Positions 31,547 through 40,176 of a stretch of 51,202 nucleotides of DNA are shown piece by piece. Below the pieces are notes generated by a model, which saw only the letters and a list, made by a program, of their open reading frames with translations, was not told the origin of the DNA and searched no databases. Each line of letters starts with the position of its first letter. The first letter of the stretch is position 1. Source of the stretch: an uncultured Clostridia bacterium (GTDB lineage Bacteria; Bacillota; Clostridia; Oscillospirales; CAG-272); the NCBI GenBank assembly GCA_947626065.1, contig CANQQT010000001.1, positions 94,183-145,384 of the forward strand, in the 5' to 3' direction. A program made the position numbers and the translations under genes.

Positions 31547-31567
31547 AGAAGTCCTCCCCTTTCCCGG

Positions 31568-31594
31568 CGGGAGGAGGCGTTTCTCCTCCTCCCG
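31568..31594. terminator. 10-bp perfect hairpin between rex and the icd-like gene
   Basis: CGGGAGGAGG (31568-31577) pairs with CCTCCTCCCG (31585-31594) around a 7-base loop. No T run follows on either strand, so termination is uncertain. It lies 27 bases after the icd-like stop, and the rex promoter must be nearby. Confidence 0.45.
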
Positions 31595-31620
31595 CTCTTC
31601 TCTTGAGCGGCCCGCCGCCC

Positions 31621-32805
31621 TCAGTTCCCGGCGTCGGTCAGCCTTTTCAGCGTATCGTTTACGTAAGCGGTAAATTCTTCGCAGGTCGCGCCGGTGTCGC
31701 GTCCGGTGACCGTCAGCTTCTTTTCCTCGAACATACAGATATCCAGCGCTCTCTCCAGCCGGTCGGCCTCCTTCTGATAGCCGATGTGGGAGAGGAGCAT
31801 GACGGTGGCGCGGAGCATGGAGCAGGGATCGGCGTACTTTCCTCTTCCCTCCGCGACCATCCGGGGCGCCGAGCCGTGAATCGCCTCGAACATGGCGTAT
31901 CTCTTTCCGATGTTCGCCGAGCCGGCGGTGCCGACGCCGCCCTGAAACTCCGCCGCCTCGTCGGTGATGATGTCTCCGTAGAGGTTGGGGAGAATGAAGA
32001 CCTTGAAGTCGGTACGGCGCTTTTCGTCGACCAGCTTGGCCGTCATGATGTCGATGAACCAGTTGTCGGTCTGAATTTCGGGGTATTCCTTTCCGATTTC
32101 TTCGCAGATGCGGAGGAATTTCCCGTCGGTCGTCTTGATGATGTTGGCCTTGGTGACGATCGAGACGCGGTTCTTGCCGTTCTTTCTCGCGTATTCGTAG
32201 GCCAGCCGCGCGATGCGGTTACAGCCCTCCGTCGTCGTGACGCAGAAGTCGAGCGCGAGGTCGTCGGTGACGTTTATTCCCTGACTTCCTACCGCGTAGC
32301 TTCCCTCGGTGTTCTCCCGGAAGAAGGTCCAGTCGATCCCCTTGTCGGGCACCTTGACGGGGCGGACGTTGGCGAAGAGGTCGAGCTTTTTCCGCATGGC
32401 GACGTTGGCGGATTCGATGTTCGGCCACGGATCCCCGGCGCGGGGCGTGGTGGTCGGGCCCTTGAGGATGACGTCACAGCGATAAAGCTGTTCCATTACC
32501 TCGTCGGGGATTGCCTGCATATGCGCCACCCGGTTCTCAATTGTCAGTCCGTCGATCGGGAGAAAGACGATTCTCCCCTTCTTTACCTCCTCGGCAAGGA
32601 GAAATTCCAGTACCTTCCGGGAGGCCTCGGTGATGATCGGCCCGATGCCGTCCCCGCCGCAGATGCCGATGGTGATTTTGTCGAGCTTGCCGTAGTCAAC
32701 GGCCTCCGACGCCGCGTTGATCTTCTCGACTCTCTGAAGCTGAGAGCGGAGGAGAGCCTCGTATTTTTCCAGTGCCGTTTGGATTTGTGCTTCGTAATTT
32801 GCCAT
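31621..32805 (-). CDS. Isocitrate/isopropylmalate dehydrogenase-family protein, isocitrate-type
   Basis: A 394-residue beta-decarboxylating dehydrogenase. Landmarks: ITIGICGGDGIGPIITEA, VILKGPTTTP, NIESANVAMRKKLDLFANVRPVK (substrate loop with Ser, the isocitrate-like form), FRENTEGSYAVG, VTKANIIKTTDG, the signature NLYGDIITDEAAEFQGGVGTAGSANIG and AIHGSAPRM. It probably oxidises isocitrate to 2-oxoglutarate; NAD use is likely but not certain. It has ~40 extra N-terminal residues before the Rossmann start. ATG 32805 follows GGAGAAGGA; the open frame extends to 32901 without a good site. Confidence 0.87.
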   Translation of the reverse strand: MANYEAQIQTALEKYEALLRSQLQRVEKINAASEAVDYGKLDKITIGICGGDGIGPIITEASRKVLEFLLAEEVKKGRIVFLPIDGLTIENRVAHMQAIPDEVMEQLYRCDVILKGPTTTPRAGDPWPNIESANVAMRKKLDLFANVRPVKVPDKGIDWTFFRENTEGSYAVGSQGINVTDDLALDFCVTTTEGCNRIARLAYEYARKNGKNRVSIVTKANIIKTTDGKFLRICEEIGKEYPEIQTDNWFIDIMTAKLVDEKRRTDFKVFILPNLYGDIITDEAAEFQGGVGTAGSANIGKRYAMFEAIHGSAPRMVAEGRGKYADPCSMLRATVMLLSHIGYQKEADRLERALDICMFEEKKLTVTGRDTGATCEEFTAYVNDTLKRLTDAGN

Positions 32806-32953
32806 GCTGTTTTCCTTCTCCGGCGGATGAAATGGGAGATTTCCCCGCATCCGCCGCCGGACGGACGAGGGTTTTTCCACGCTTTCAACAGCTTTTTCCA
32901 CAGCCGTTTGGGCGTTTTTGTCTGTTTTTTGGCCGAAAAAAGCGACCTTCGGT

Positions 32954-33958
32954 CTATTCGGCGCTTGCGTAGGCGTTGAGGGAGGAGGGGGCGACCCGCC
33001 CGGCGAGAAATTCGTAATACGCCTGCGCGCCGATCATGGCGGCGTTGTCCCCGCAGAGGGAGGGCGGCGGGACGCAGAAACGGATTCCCCGCGCCTCGCA
33101 GTCTCTTCTCAGCGCCTCCCGCAGATGGGAGTTGGCAGAAACGCCTCCCGCCAGAACAAAGGTTCGGCAGCCGGTTCTTTCAAGGGCAAGGGAGAGCTTT
33201 TTTCTCACCGAGGAAACGACGGTTTCGGTAAAGGAGGCGGCGAGGTCTTCTCTTGAAACCTCCTGTCCGCGCAGCTTTTGCGTATGAAGATAGTTTATCA
33301 CGTGCGTTTTCAGCCCGCTGAAGGAGAAATCAAGGCTCCCGTCGGGGATGGCCGCCGAGGGGAAGACGAGGGCGTCGGCTCTTCCCATGGTGGCGAGCCG
33401 ATCCATTTCCGCCCCGCCCGGATAGGGGATTCCCATCACCCGCGCCACCTTGTCAAAGGCCTCTCCCATCGCGTCGTCCCGCGTCCTTCCCACCGTGACG
33501 AAATCCGTGTAGGAGCGAACCTCAAGAAAGGAGGTATGGCCGCCGGAGGCGACGAGGGCGAGAAAGGGCGGCTTGAGGTCTTGGTAGGAGAAATAGTTCG
33601 CCGCGACGTGGCCGTGAATGTGAACCACCGGGACGAGGGGAAGACCATTTGAGAAGGCCAGCGCCTTGGCGAAGCTGACGCCGACCAGAAGGGCGCCGAT
33701 CAGACCGGGGCGGTTGGTGACTCCGACCGCTCCGATTTTTGAAAGCGGGATTCCCGCCTGCGAGAGGGCCTCCTCGGTGATCCCGGAAATGGCCTCGATG
33801 TGGGCGCGGCTCGCAATTTCGGGGACGACCCCGCCGTAGAGAGCGTGCGTCTCTACCTGGGAGGCTACAATATTGGAAAGAATTTTTCGTTTCTCCCCCA
33901 TCTCGACGACGGCGGCCGACGTCTCGTCGCAGGAGCTTTCCAAAGCCAAAATGTACAT
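32954..33958 (-). CDS. tsaD: tRNA threonylcarbamoyladenosine synthesis protein TsaD
   Basis: A 334-residue ATPase that transfers threonylcarbamoyl to A37 of ANN-decoding tRNAs with TsaB and TsaE. It opens MYILALESSCDETSAAVVE and contains the metal-binding HIHGHVAANYF and VASGGHTSFLEV, plus FVLAGGVSANSHLREAL. ATG 33958 follows AAGGAAGGACTCT; the frame is open to 34021, but the extra 21 residues would precede the invariant start. It follows rimI, a pairing common in Firmicutes, though tsaB and tsaE are not in this window. Confidence 0.97.
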   Translation of the reverse strand: MYILALESSCDETSAAVVEMGEKRKILSNIVASQVETHALYGGVVPEIASRAHIEAISGITEEALSQAGIPLSKIGAVGVTNRPGLIGALLVGVSFAKALAFSNGLPLVPVVHIHGHVAANYFSYQDLKPPFLALVASGGHTSFLEVRSYTDFVTVGRTRDDAMGEAFDKVARVMGIPYPGGAEMDRLATMGRADALVFPSAAIPDGSLDFSFSGLKTHVINYLHTQKLRGQEVSREDLAASFTETVVSSVRKKLSLALERTGCRTFVLAGGVSANSHLREALRRDCEARGIRFCVPPPSLCGDNAAMIGAQAYYEFLAGRVAPSSLNAYASAE

Positions 33959-34017
33959 AGAGTCCTTCCTTTTTTGCCGACGATTGTTGTCAAATAAAAT
34001 CCGCCAAGCGGCCTTCA

Positions 34018-34542
34018 TCAAAGGATTTTGGTCATCAGAATCGCGTCCTCCTGAGGCCGCCGGTAGTAATTTTTCCGCCTTCCGTCGACGGAAAAGCCGG
34101 CCTTTTCATAAAGCGCCCGGGCGGAAGCGTTGGATTCCCTGACCTCAAGATGAAGTACCTTGATTCCCCGTGCCGCCAGTCCCTCGGTAAGAGCCGAGAG
34201 GAGCAGAGAAGCGATTCCGCGTCGGCGGTAGGAGGGAAGCACGGCAAGGCCGGTGATATCGGCGGTATCAAGAACCGCAAGCGCCGCCCCGAAGCCGCAG
34301 ACCTCCCCGCTTTCCTTGTCGACGGCGGCAAGGCAGAGATAGTTTCCGTCCCGGCACATCGAAAGGAAGGCGGGTTCCCCCCACGGCTCGGGGAGACAGG
34401 CCGCCTCCACCCGGCTCACCGCCCCGGCAAGGGCGGGGGTAAGAGGGGTGAGAAGGACGCTGGGCGCCGGTGGGTTTCCCTGCGCTCCGTCACGGTTCGC
34501 CGACTCGCCGCACCCCTTCCCGTCGGCCGCGTTTTTTTCCAT
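34018..34542 (-). CDS. rimI: Ribosomal-protein-alanine N-acetyltransferase-like (GNAT)
   Basis: A 174-residue GNAT acetyltransferase. VEAACLPEPWGEPAFLSM near the start and ITGLAVLPSYRRRGIASLLLSALTEGL (acetyl-CoA loop R-R-x-G-I-A), then LEVRESNASARALYEKAGFSVDGRRKNYYRRPQEDAILM, match RimI. It acetylates the N-terminal alanine of S18 in E. coli. ATG 34542 lies 5 bases after the stop of the deaminase gene, so translation is probably coupled. The N-terminal ~25 residues are variable. Confidence 0.9.
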   Translation of the reverse strand: MEKNAADGKGCGESANRDGAQGNPPAPSVLLTPLTPALAGAVSRVEAACLPEPWGEPAFLSMCRDGNYLCLAAVDKESGEVCGFGAALAVLDTADITGLAVLPSYRRRGIASLLLSALTEGLAARGIKVLHLEVRESNASARALYEKAGFSVDGRRKNYYRRPQEDAILMTKIL

Positions 34543-34547
34543 CGGGT

Positions 34548-35036
34548 TCAGTAGCCGAACTGCCCGGTCAGGCTGTCGTCGTCGGTGACCCAGTCGGACA
34601 CCTCGATAATCCGGTATTCCTCGGGGGTGTCCCGGACAATCACCCGCTCGATCCCCGCGTTGATGACCTGCCTTTTGCACATGGCGCAGGAGGACATTCC
34701 GGCGGCCAGCTCCCCGGTTTTCCCGTCGAGACAGGCCATATAAAGCGTCGAGCCGATCATCTCCTCGCGGGAGGCGGAAATGATGGCGTTGGCCTCGGCG
34801 TGAATCGAGCGGCAGAGCTCGTACCGTTCTCCGCGCGGGATGTTCAGCTTGTCCCGCATACAGAAATTCAGGTCACAGCAGTTCTTCCGGCCTCGCGGCG
34901 CGCCGTTGTAGCCGGTGGCGACGATGCAGTCGTCCTTGACGATGATCGCCCCGTAGTGCTTCCGCAGACAGGTGCTTCTCTTCGCGACGGTCTGCGCGAT
35001 GTCAAGATAATAATTGATCTTGGAAACCCTCTCCAT
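34548..35036 (-). CDS. dCMP deaminase-family zinc deaminase
   Basis: A 162-residue cytidine/deoxycytidylate deaminase-fold protein. Zinc site: HAEANAI (His and the proton-shuttling Glu) and CAMCKRQVINAGI (C-x2-C). KRSTCLRKHYGAIIVKDDCIVATGYNGAPRG and an extra Cys pair in NCCDLNFC are typical of dCMP deaminase/ComEB proteins. It probably makes dUMP from dCMP for thymidylate synthesis, complementing dut at 15.1 kb. It lies 14 bases after galU. Confidence 0.92.
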   Translation of the reverse strand: MERVSKINYYLDIAQTVAKRSTCLRKHYGAIIVKDDCIVATGYNGAPRGRKNCCDLNFCMRDKLNIPRGERYELCRSIHAEANAIISASREEMIGSTLYMACLDGKTGELAAGMSSCAMCKRQVINAGIERVIVRDTPEEYRIIEVSDWVTDDDSLTGQFGY

Positions 35037-35050
35037 GCCCTTCCTCCTTC

Positions 35051-35923
35051 TTACTGCAAGGTTTTTACAAATTCTTTCAGATAGGAAGCGAATTCTTCCC
35101 CGATTTCGGGATGACGGACGCCCTGCTCCACGTTGGCCTTTAAAAAGCCGAGCTTGGAGCCCATATCGTACCGCGTTCCCTCAAAATCGACGCCGGTCAT
35201 GCCGCTTTTTCTGCAAAGCGTCTGCATCGCGTCGGTCAGTTGAAGCTCCCCGCAGGCGCCGAGAGGCGTCACCGAAAGAATCTCGTAGATCTCCGGCGTC
35301 AGAAGCACCCGGCCCAAAATCGAATAATTCGTCATAATCTGTTCCGGCTTCGGCTTCTCGATCATATCGTAAATGCGGTAGCGGTTGCCCGACAGAGGCG
35401 TCATGCCCATCGTGCAGTATTTGACGACCAGCTCCTCCGGCACCTCCTTGATTCCCGCGACGGGAAGGCCGTATTCCTCGTAAGCGTCGGTCAGCTGTCG
35501 GCAGACAGGCGTTTCGGATACGATGATATCGTCCCCGTAGAGAACGGCGAAGGGCTCGTCTCCGGTAAAGGGCTTGGCCTTTAGAATCGCGTGGCCGAGG
35601 CCCCGCGCCTCATGCTGACGGAGGAAGAAGACGTTGGCCGACTCGGCGATTCTGTGAATCCTTTCGACCTCCTCTTCCCTTCCGGCGGCGAGAAGCTTTT
35701 CCTCGTATTCGGGGGAATAATCGAAATAATCCTCCATGGCGGTTTTGTTCCGCCCGGTGATGATCAGAACATCGCGTATCCCACCGGCGACGGCCTCCTC
35801 GACAAGATAGGAGATGGCCGGACGGTCGACGATGGGAAGAACCTCCTTCGGCACCGCTCTTGCTACCGGAAGCATCCGGGTTCCGAGACCCGCCGCGGGG
35901 ATGACCGCTTTTGTAATCTTCAT
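35051..35923 (-). CDS. galU: UTP--glucose-1-phosphate uridylyltransferase
   Basis: A 290-residue nucleotidyltransferase making UDP-glucose. KAVIPAAGLGTRMLPVARAVPKEVLPIVDRPAISYLVEEAV is the nucleotide-binding start; the usual TKAxPKE reads ARAVPKE. FAVLYGDDIIV, GVDFEGTRYDMGSKLGFLKANVE near the end and GELQLTDAM are GalU-typical. The ATG has AAAGGAC upstream. First gene of a five-gene run down to the icd-like gene. Confidence 0.95.
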   Translation of the reverse strand: MKITKAVIPAAGLGTRMLPVARAVPKEVLPIVDRPAISYLVEEAVAGGIRDVLIITGRNKTAMEDYFDYSPEYEEKLLAAGREEEVERIHRIAESANVFFLRQHEARGLGHAILKAKPFTGDEPFAVLYGDDIIVSETPVCRQLTDAYEEYGLPVAGIKEVPEELVVKYCTMGMTPLSGNRYRIYDMIEKPKPEQIMTNYSILGRVLLTPEIYEILSVTPLGACGELQLTDAMQTLCRKSGMTGVDFEGTRYDMGSKLGFLKANVEQGVRHPEIGEEFASYLKEFVKTLQ

Positions 35924-35976
35924 AAAAAGTCCTTTCTTTCGCGGCGGCCCCCGAAAGGGAGCGCCGGAATATCTTC

Positions 35977-36006
35977 AGTATACCATAAAACCGCTCCCTT
36001 TTACAA
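35977..36006 (-). promoter_or_regulatory. Possible galU promoter
   Basis: On the minus strand TTGTAA (36006-36001), 18-base spacer, TATACT (35982-35977), 54 bases upstream of the galU ATG. The -35 is weak. Confidence 0.5.
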
Positions 36007-36085
36007 GGGATTTGAAAAAATCCGTCGAAAAAAAGCGAAAAAGCGGGGGACGGAAACCCCTTTTTGGGGTGGGACGGGAGGCCGC

Positions 36086-36865
36086 TTATCCTCTTGAGGA
36101 CTTGGCGTATTCCCCGGGGCTCATGCCGGTTTTTTCCTTGAACATCCGGCTGAAGTGGTAGACGCTTCCGAAGCCGACGTTTTCCGCCACCTGCGCGATG
36201 GAGGCGTAGTCGCTTCTTAAAATCTGCTGTGCCTTCCCCAACCGAAGCTCGCTCAAATACCGCATCGGCGGCATTCCGTAGATCTTTTCAAAGGTCTTCC
36301 GAAACCAGACGTTGCTTACCCCACAGCGCTCGGCGAGAGAGGAGCTGGTGATCTCGCGGTCGGAGTAGTGGTTCTGAATGTAGCTCACGGCGGGGGCCAG
36401 CATCTGCATTTTGGAGGAGGGCTGATAGTTCCTCTTCCGGCTCTTCACAAGATGGAGGAAGATTCCGTAGAGCTCAAAGCGGCACTCAAGAGGCCCGTCG
36501 GGGGCGTTTTCGGTGAGGGCCCGTTCGATCCGGGAAAAGGCGCCGCGGATGGGAGAGCTGTCGGGAAGCTCGTAGGAAAAGGCCCGGTCAGCGGATCCCT
36601 CCGCCTCGAACTCAACCATCAGGCATTCCCCCGGCTCCACGCACTCCCAGCTGTAGCTGCAGCCCCTCGGCAGAACGACGACGTGGCAGGGATCGGAGGG
36701 AAGCGCCGCGCCGTTACAGGAATAAACCGTCTTCCCGGCGGTTTTGAGGGTGACGGCCCACCGCTCCCGGTCCTTGCGGACGACCTTGACCCCGACCGGC
36801 ACGTTTGTCAGTCGGTTAGCGGCCTCGACGCGGACGACAGAAAGATTGTTCAGAATATCGCTCAT
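36086..36865 (-). CDS. AraC-family transcriptional regulator
   Basis: A 259-residue regulator. The N-terminal half is a cupin-like sensing domain (VVLPRGCSYSWECVEPGECLMVEFEAEG). The C-terminal ~100 residues carry two helix-turn-helix motifs: ITSSSLAERCGVSNVWFRKTFEKIYGMPPMRYLSELRLGKAQ and SIAQVAENVGFGSVYHFSRMFKEKTGMSPGEYAKS, the AraC signature. GAGGAGGA precedes the ATG. It is divergent from the oxidoreductase operon starting at 37166; direct repeats at 36988-37016 in the shared upstream region are its probable binding sites. The ligand is likely a sugar or derivative. Confidence 0.93.
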   Translation of the reverse strand: MSDILNNLSVVRVEAANRLTNVPVGVKVVRKDRERWAVTLKTAGKTVYSCNGAALPSDPCHVVVLPRGCSYSWECVEPGECLMVEFEAEGSADRAFSYELPDSSPIRGAFSRIERALTENAPDGPLECRFELYGIFLHLVKSRKRNYQPSSKMQMLAPAVSYIQNHYSDREITSSSLAERCGVSNVWFRKTFEKIYGMPPMRYLSELRLGKAQQILRSDYASIAQVAENVGFGSVYHFSRMFKEKTGMSPGEYAKSSRG

Positions 36866-36987
36866 CGCGAAGCATCCTCCTCAAAAGGAAAATTGATCGG
36901 GAAAAAGCTCCCTTCTATTATATCGGATTTTTCCGGTTTTGTAAAGGGCTTTGTTCCGGTTTTAAAAAATATTCCGACGAAAATTTG

Positions 36988-37016
36988 GTATCAAAATCGT
37001 TAAATAGTATCAAAAA
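36988..37016. promoter_or_regulatory. Direct-repeat operator, probable AraC-regulator site
   Basis: GTATCAAAA occurs at 36988-36996 and again at 37007-37015, 19 bases apart on the same face of the helix, ending 6 bases before the -35 of the operon promoter. This is the usual arrangement for an AraC-type activator. Confidence 0.65.
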
Positions 37017-37021
37017 TCCCA

Positions 37022-37050
37022 TTTACAATTTTGAGAATCTGATTTATACT
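37022..37050 (+). promoter_or_regulatory. Promoter of the oxidoreductase operon
   Basis: TTTACA (37022-37027), 17-base spacer, TATACT (37045-37050). Predicted start near 37057, about 109 bases before the first ATG. The leader 37057-37165 is GC-rich and shows no known riboswitch. Confidence 0.7.
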
Positions 37051-37165
37051 CTTTCTGGAAAGGGAAAAGCACCCGACGGGGGCCTCCCTTTCAAAAACGG
37101 CAACCGGCGCGGCGGCGTTTTTCCTCGGCGCCGGGGAGCCGAAAAAAGCAAGGAGGTCCTGCACC

Positions 37166-38167
37166 ATGACAGATGTGACAGGAAGAAAAATTCTTTTTAC
37201 CGACGTTCATAAGGCCGAGCTTCTTCTCGGCACGATCCCCGCGCCCGGAAAGGAGGAGGTCCGGGTTCGGATGGAATATACGGTCGTCAGCGGAGGAACC
37301 GAAAGGGCCAATCTTTTGAATCTGCCGAACACCGTGAACACCTACCCCCGCGCCCTCGGCTACTGCGGCATCGGACGGGTCGACGCGCTGGGGGAAAACG
37401 TCGGCGGCCTGACCTTGGGGCAGAGAGTCCTCGTCTATCACGGCAAGCACAGCGATTACAGCGTCGTGCCGAAGGGCAAGGTCACGCCGGTGCCCGACGG
37501 GCTCGACCCGGTGCAGGCGTCCTTTACGGTCATCGCCGCCATGGGACTCGGCGGGGTGAGGAAGCTGAAGCCGGAGCTGGGAGAAAGCGCCCTTGTCATC
37601 GGGCAGGGGCTTCTCGGTTGCTTCGCCGCGCAGTTCCTGCGCCTCTCCGGCCTCTGTCCGGTCATCACCGCCGACCTCTCCCCCGTCCGGCGTGCCCTTT
37701 CGCTGAAGCTCGGCGCCGACGCATCCCTTGACCCGACCGCCCCCGATTTCAAAAAGGAAATCACCTCTCTCACCGACGGGCGTGGCATCAACGCCTGCGT
37801 AGAGGTTACGGGAGCTTCCTCCGCTCTGCCGCTGGCGCTTTCCTGCGCGGCGCCTCTCGGGAGAATTTCCCTTCTCGGCTGTACCCGCGTCTCCGACTGC
37901 GACATCGACTTCTATACGCAGGTTCACCGCCCCGGCATTACCTTAATCGGCGCTCACAACTTCGTCCGCCCGAAAAGCGACTCCTATCCGGGCTATTGGA
38001 CGCATCAGGACGACTGCCGCACGATTCTTTCCCTGATGAAGGCCGGCCGTCTCCTTGTGGAGCCGATGATTTCCCGGGTGGTAAAGCCGGAGAGCGCCCC
38101 GGAAATCTACAACGAGCTCTGCGACAGTCCCGACTTCCCGATGGGAACCGTCTTCGACTGGAACTGA
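37166..38167 (+). CDS. MDR-family (zinc-type alcohol dehydrogenase-like) oxidoreductase
   Basis: A 333-residue medium-chain dehydrogenase. GroES-like N-terminal part with YTVVSGGTERANLLN, where the usual zinc-binding Cys after the first strand is replaced by Ser-Gly-Gly-Thr-Glu, as in the bi-domain inositol/sugar oxidoreductase branch. The Rossmann part has ALVIGQGLLGCFAAQFLRLSG and GRGINACVEVTGA. SYPGYWTHQDD and the final MGTVFDW recall proteins that work on cyclitols or sugar derivatives together with Gfo/Idh/MocA partners. First gene of a five-gene operon; AGGAGG precedes the ATG. Confidence 0.88.
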   Translation: MTDVTGRKILFTDVHKAELLLGTIPAPGKEEVRVRMEYTVVSGGTERANLLNLPNTVNTYPRALGYCGIGRVDALGENVGGLTLGQRVLVYHGKHSDYSVVPKGKVTPVPDGLDPVQASFTVIAAMGLGGVRKLKPELGESALVIGQGLLGCFAAQFLRLSGLCPVITADLSPVRRALSLKLGADASLDPTAPDFKKEITSLTDGRGINACVEVTGASSALPLALSCAAPLGRISLLGCTRVSDCDIDFYTQVHRPGITLIGAHNFVRPKSDSYPGYWTHQDDCRTILSLMKAGRLLVEPMISRVVKPESAPEIYNELCDSPDFPMGTVFDWN

Positions 38168-38218
38168 GCCTCTTGTCGTCTGTCAGACAACAAAAAAATC
38201 TTTTGCGAGGTGACCGTT

Positions 38219-39217
38219 ATGAAAAAAATCAAAATCGGACAGTTGGGCATCGGGCACAACCACGGCGAGGGAAAAATGCGCGCGGTGCGCGGCCTTCCCG
38301 ACCTCTTTGAGGTCGTCGGGTATTCCGAAGGCTCGGAGGAATGGATAAAAAAGCGCGGAAATCTCCCCTGCTACCGCGACCTGCCCAGACTCAGCGAGGA
38401 GGAGCTTTTTTCCCGTAGCGACGCCATTCTCGTCGAAACCGACGTCTGGGATCTCACCGAGGCGGGACAGCGCTGTATCAACGCGGGACTTCCCATTCAT
38501 CTTGACAAACCCGCCGGGGGAACCTTTAAAGAATTTCAGAGGCTTATCGAATCGGCAAGGACGAGAAATCTTCCGGTTCAGATGGGCTATATGTATCGCT
38601 ACAACCACGCCCTCTGTAGGCTGAAATCGATGGTGAAGGAGGGAAAGCTGGGGGAAATCTATCAGATCGACGCCGAAATGAGCCACTTCCACAACCCGGA
38701 GTACCGCAAATGGCTCGCCAATTTTCAGGGCGGAACGATGTTCATCTTCGGTTCCCATCTCATCGACTTGATTCTCGACCTCCTCGGCGAGCCGGAAAAG
38801 GTGCATTCCTTCTTCAAGCAGACGGGCTATCAGGGGGTCTTCTCGGAGGACAACTGCCTCTGCGTGATGGAGTACGAGAAAACGCTTGCGAGAATCACCG
38901 ATCTGTCCGTCGAGCAGGGAGGCTTTCAGCTCCGCCGCTTCGCCGTGATGGGGAGCCTCGGAAGCGTGGAAATCCAGCCGATTGAGCAGGTGACGGCGAT
39001 GACCCTCTACGATAAGGACGGCATTCATCCCATCGACGTTCCCGACAGCGGCGGCGCCACCCGTTACGACGATATGATGCGGGATTTTTACCGCTCCGTC
39101 ACCGAAGGGAATCAGGGAGCCTTCTCCTACGACTATGAGCTCGCCCTTCAGCGCACGCTCTACCGAGCCATCGGAAAGCCCGTCTACGGGAAAGATAAGG
39201 AGGAAGACAAGGAATGA
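38219..39217 (+). CDS. Gfo/Idh/MocA-family oxidoreductase
   Basis: A 332-residue NAD(P)-dependent dehydrogenase. KIKIGQLGIGHNHGEGKMRAV is the cofactor-binding start. HLDKPAGGTFKEFQRLIE contains the conserved KPA motif (catalytic Lys). QMGYMYRYNHALCRLKSMVKEGKLGEIYQID and the HLIDLILDLLGEPEKV segment (catalytic His) are family landmarks. The substrate is probably a sugar, cyclitol or uronate. ATG 38219 is preferred to GTG 38210 because GCGAGG lies 8 bases upstream. The stop overlaps the next gene (ATGA). Confidence 0.93.
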   Translation: MKKIKIGQLGIGHNHGEGKMRAVRGLPDLFEVVGYSEGSEEWIKKRGNLPCYRDLPRLSEEELFSRSDAILVETDVWDLTEAGQRCINAGLPIHLDKPAGGTFKEFQRLIESARTRNLPVQMGYMYRYNHALCRLKSMVKEGKLGEIYQIDAEMSHFHNPEYRKWLANFQGGTMFIFGSHLIDLILDLLGEPEKVHSFFKQTGYQGVFSEDNCLCVMEYEKTLARITDLSVEQGGFQLRRFAVMGSLGSVEIQPIEQVTAMTLYDKDGIHPIDVPDSGGATRYDDMMRDFYRSVTEGNQGAFSYDYELALQRTLYRAIGKPVYGKDKEEDKE

Positions 39218-40164
39218 AGCTGCTGATTCTGGGCGCCACCGGCGCCATGGGAAGATACCTCACCAAACGGGCGGTGGAGGCGGGGGATACCGTCGACGCC
39301 GTCGCGCTGAACGAGATGGCATCCGAGTCCCCCAATCTGCGCTATATCAAGACGAAAGACGCCCGCGATCCCGCTTTCGTGGATTCTATCCTGAGCGGCG
39401 GAGGCTACGACGCCGTCGTCGACTTTATGATTTACAATTCCATCTCCTTCCGGAAGGTTTACAAAAAATACCTTGCCCACAGCGGGCGCTACTGCTACCT
39501 CTCCTCCTGCCGCGTCTTCGCGGATACCGAAAATCCCATCCGGGAGGATTCGCCCCGTCTGCTTGACGTGACGACCGACCGCGCCCTGCTCTTCTCCGAC
39601 GACTATTGTATGCATAAGGCGAGAGGGGAGGACACCCTCCGCGCCGACAGAAGCAAAAACTGGACCATCCTCCGCCCCTCGACCACCTATTCCACCGGCC
39701 GCTGTCAGCTCGTCACGCTGGAAAAGCCGGCGATTCTCCGCTGTCTGAAATCGGGGGAGCCGGTGCTCCTGCCCGAAAAGGCGAAGGATATTCCCGCCTC
39801 CCTCACATGGGGAGGAGACGTGGCGGAAATGATTTACCGGCTCCTTTTGAATCCCGACGCCGCCGGGGAGGATTTCAACGTCACGACGAGCGAGGCGCTG
39901 ACGTGGGGAGAAATCGCCGGCATTTACGAGGATCTGATGGGCCTTTCCTGCCGGTGGGTGAGCGAGGAGGAATACCAGCTCTTCCGCAATCCCTCCTTCG
40001 ATCCCGTCAACAACCCCGAGGCCGTCTGGCAGCTCCGCTATGCCCGTCTCTTCCGCCGCGTCTACGACAACAGCAAAATGCTCGCCGCCACCGGCCTTTC
40101 CCAAAGCTCCTTCCTGTCGCTGAGAGAAGGGCTGAGCCGCGAGCTTCCGAGTCTGATAAACTAA
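39214..40164 (+). CDS. NAD-dependent epimerase/dehydratase-family protein
   Basis: A 316-residue extended SDR. LLILGATGAMGRYLTKRAVEAG carries the GxxGxxG cofactor motif. SGRYCYLSSCRVFAD and DDYCMHKARGEDTLR (YxxxK analogue C-M-H-K, with Tyr at the expected place) mark the active site; TILRPSTTYS follows. SLTWGGDVAEMIYRLLLNPDAAGEDFNVTTSEALTWGEIAGIYEDLMG is typical of isoflavone-reductase/epimerase-like members acting on sugar derivatives. AGGAGG lies about 10 bases upstream of the ATG, inside the preceding gene. Confidence 0.9.
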   Translation: MKLLILGATGAMGRYLTKRAVEAGDTVDAVALNEMASESPNLRYIKTKDARDPAFVDSILSGGGYDAVVDFMIYNSISFRKVYKKYLAHSGRYCYLSSCRVFADTENPIREDSPRLLDVTTDRALLFSDDYCMHKARGEDTLRADRSKNWTILRPSTTYSTGRCQLVTLEKPAILRCLKSGEPVLLPEKAKDIPASLTWGGDVAEMIYRLLLNPDAAGEDFNVTTSEALTWGEIAGIYEDLMGLSCRWVSEEEYQLFRNPSFDPVNNPEAVWQLRYARLFRRVYDNSKMLAATGLSQSSFLSLREGLSRELPSLIN

Positions 40165-40176
40165 AGAGGTGCCGAA

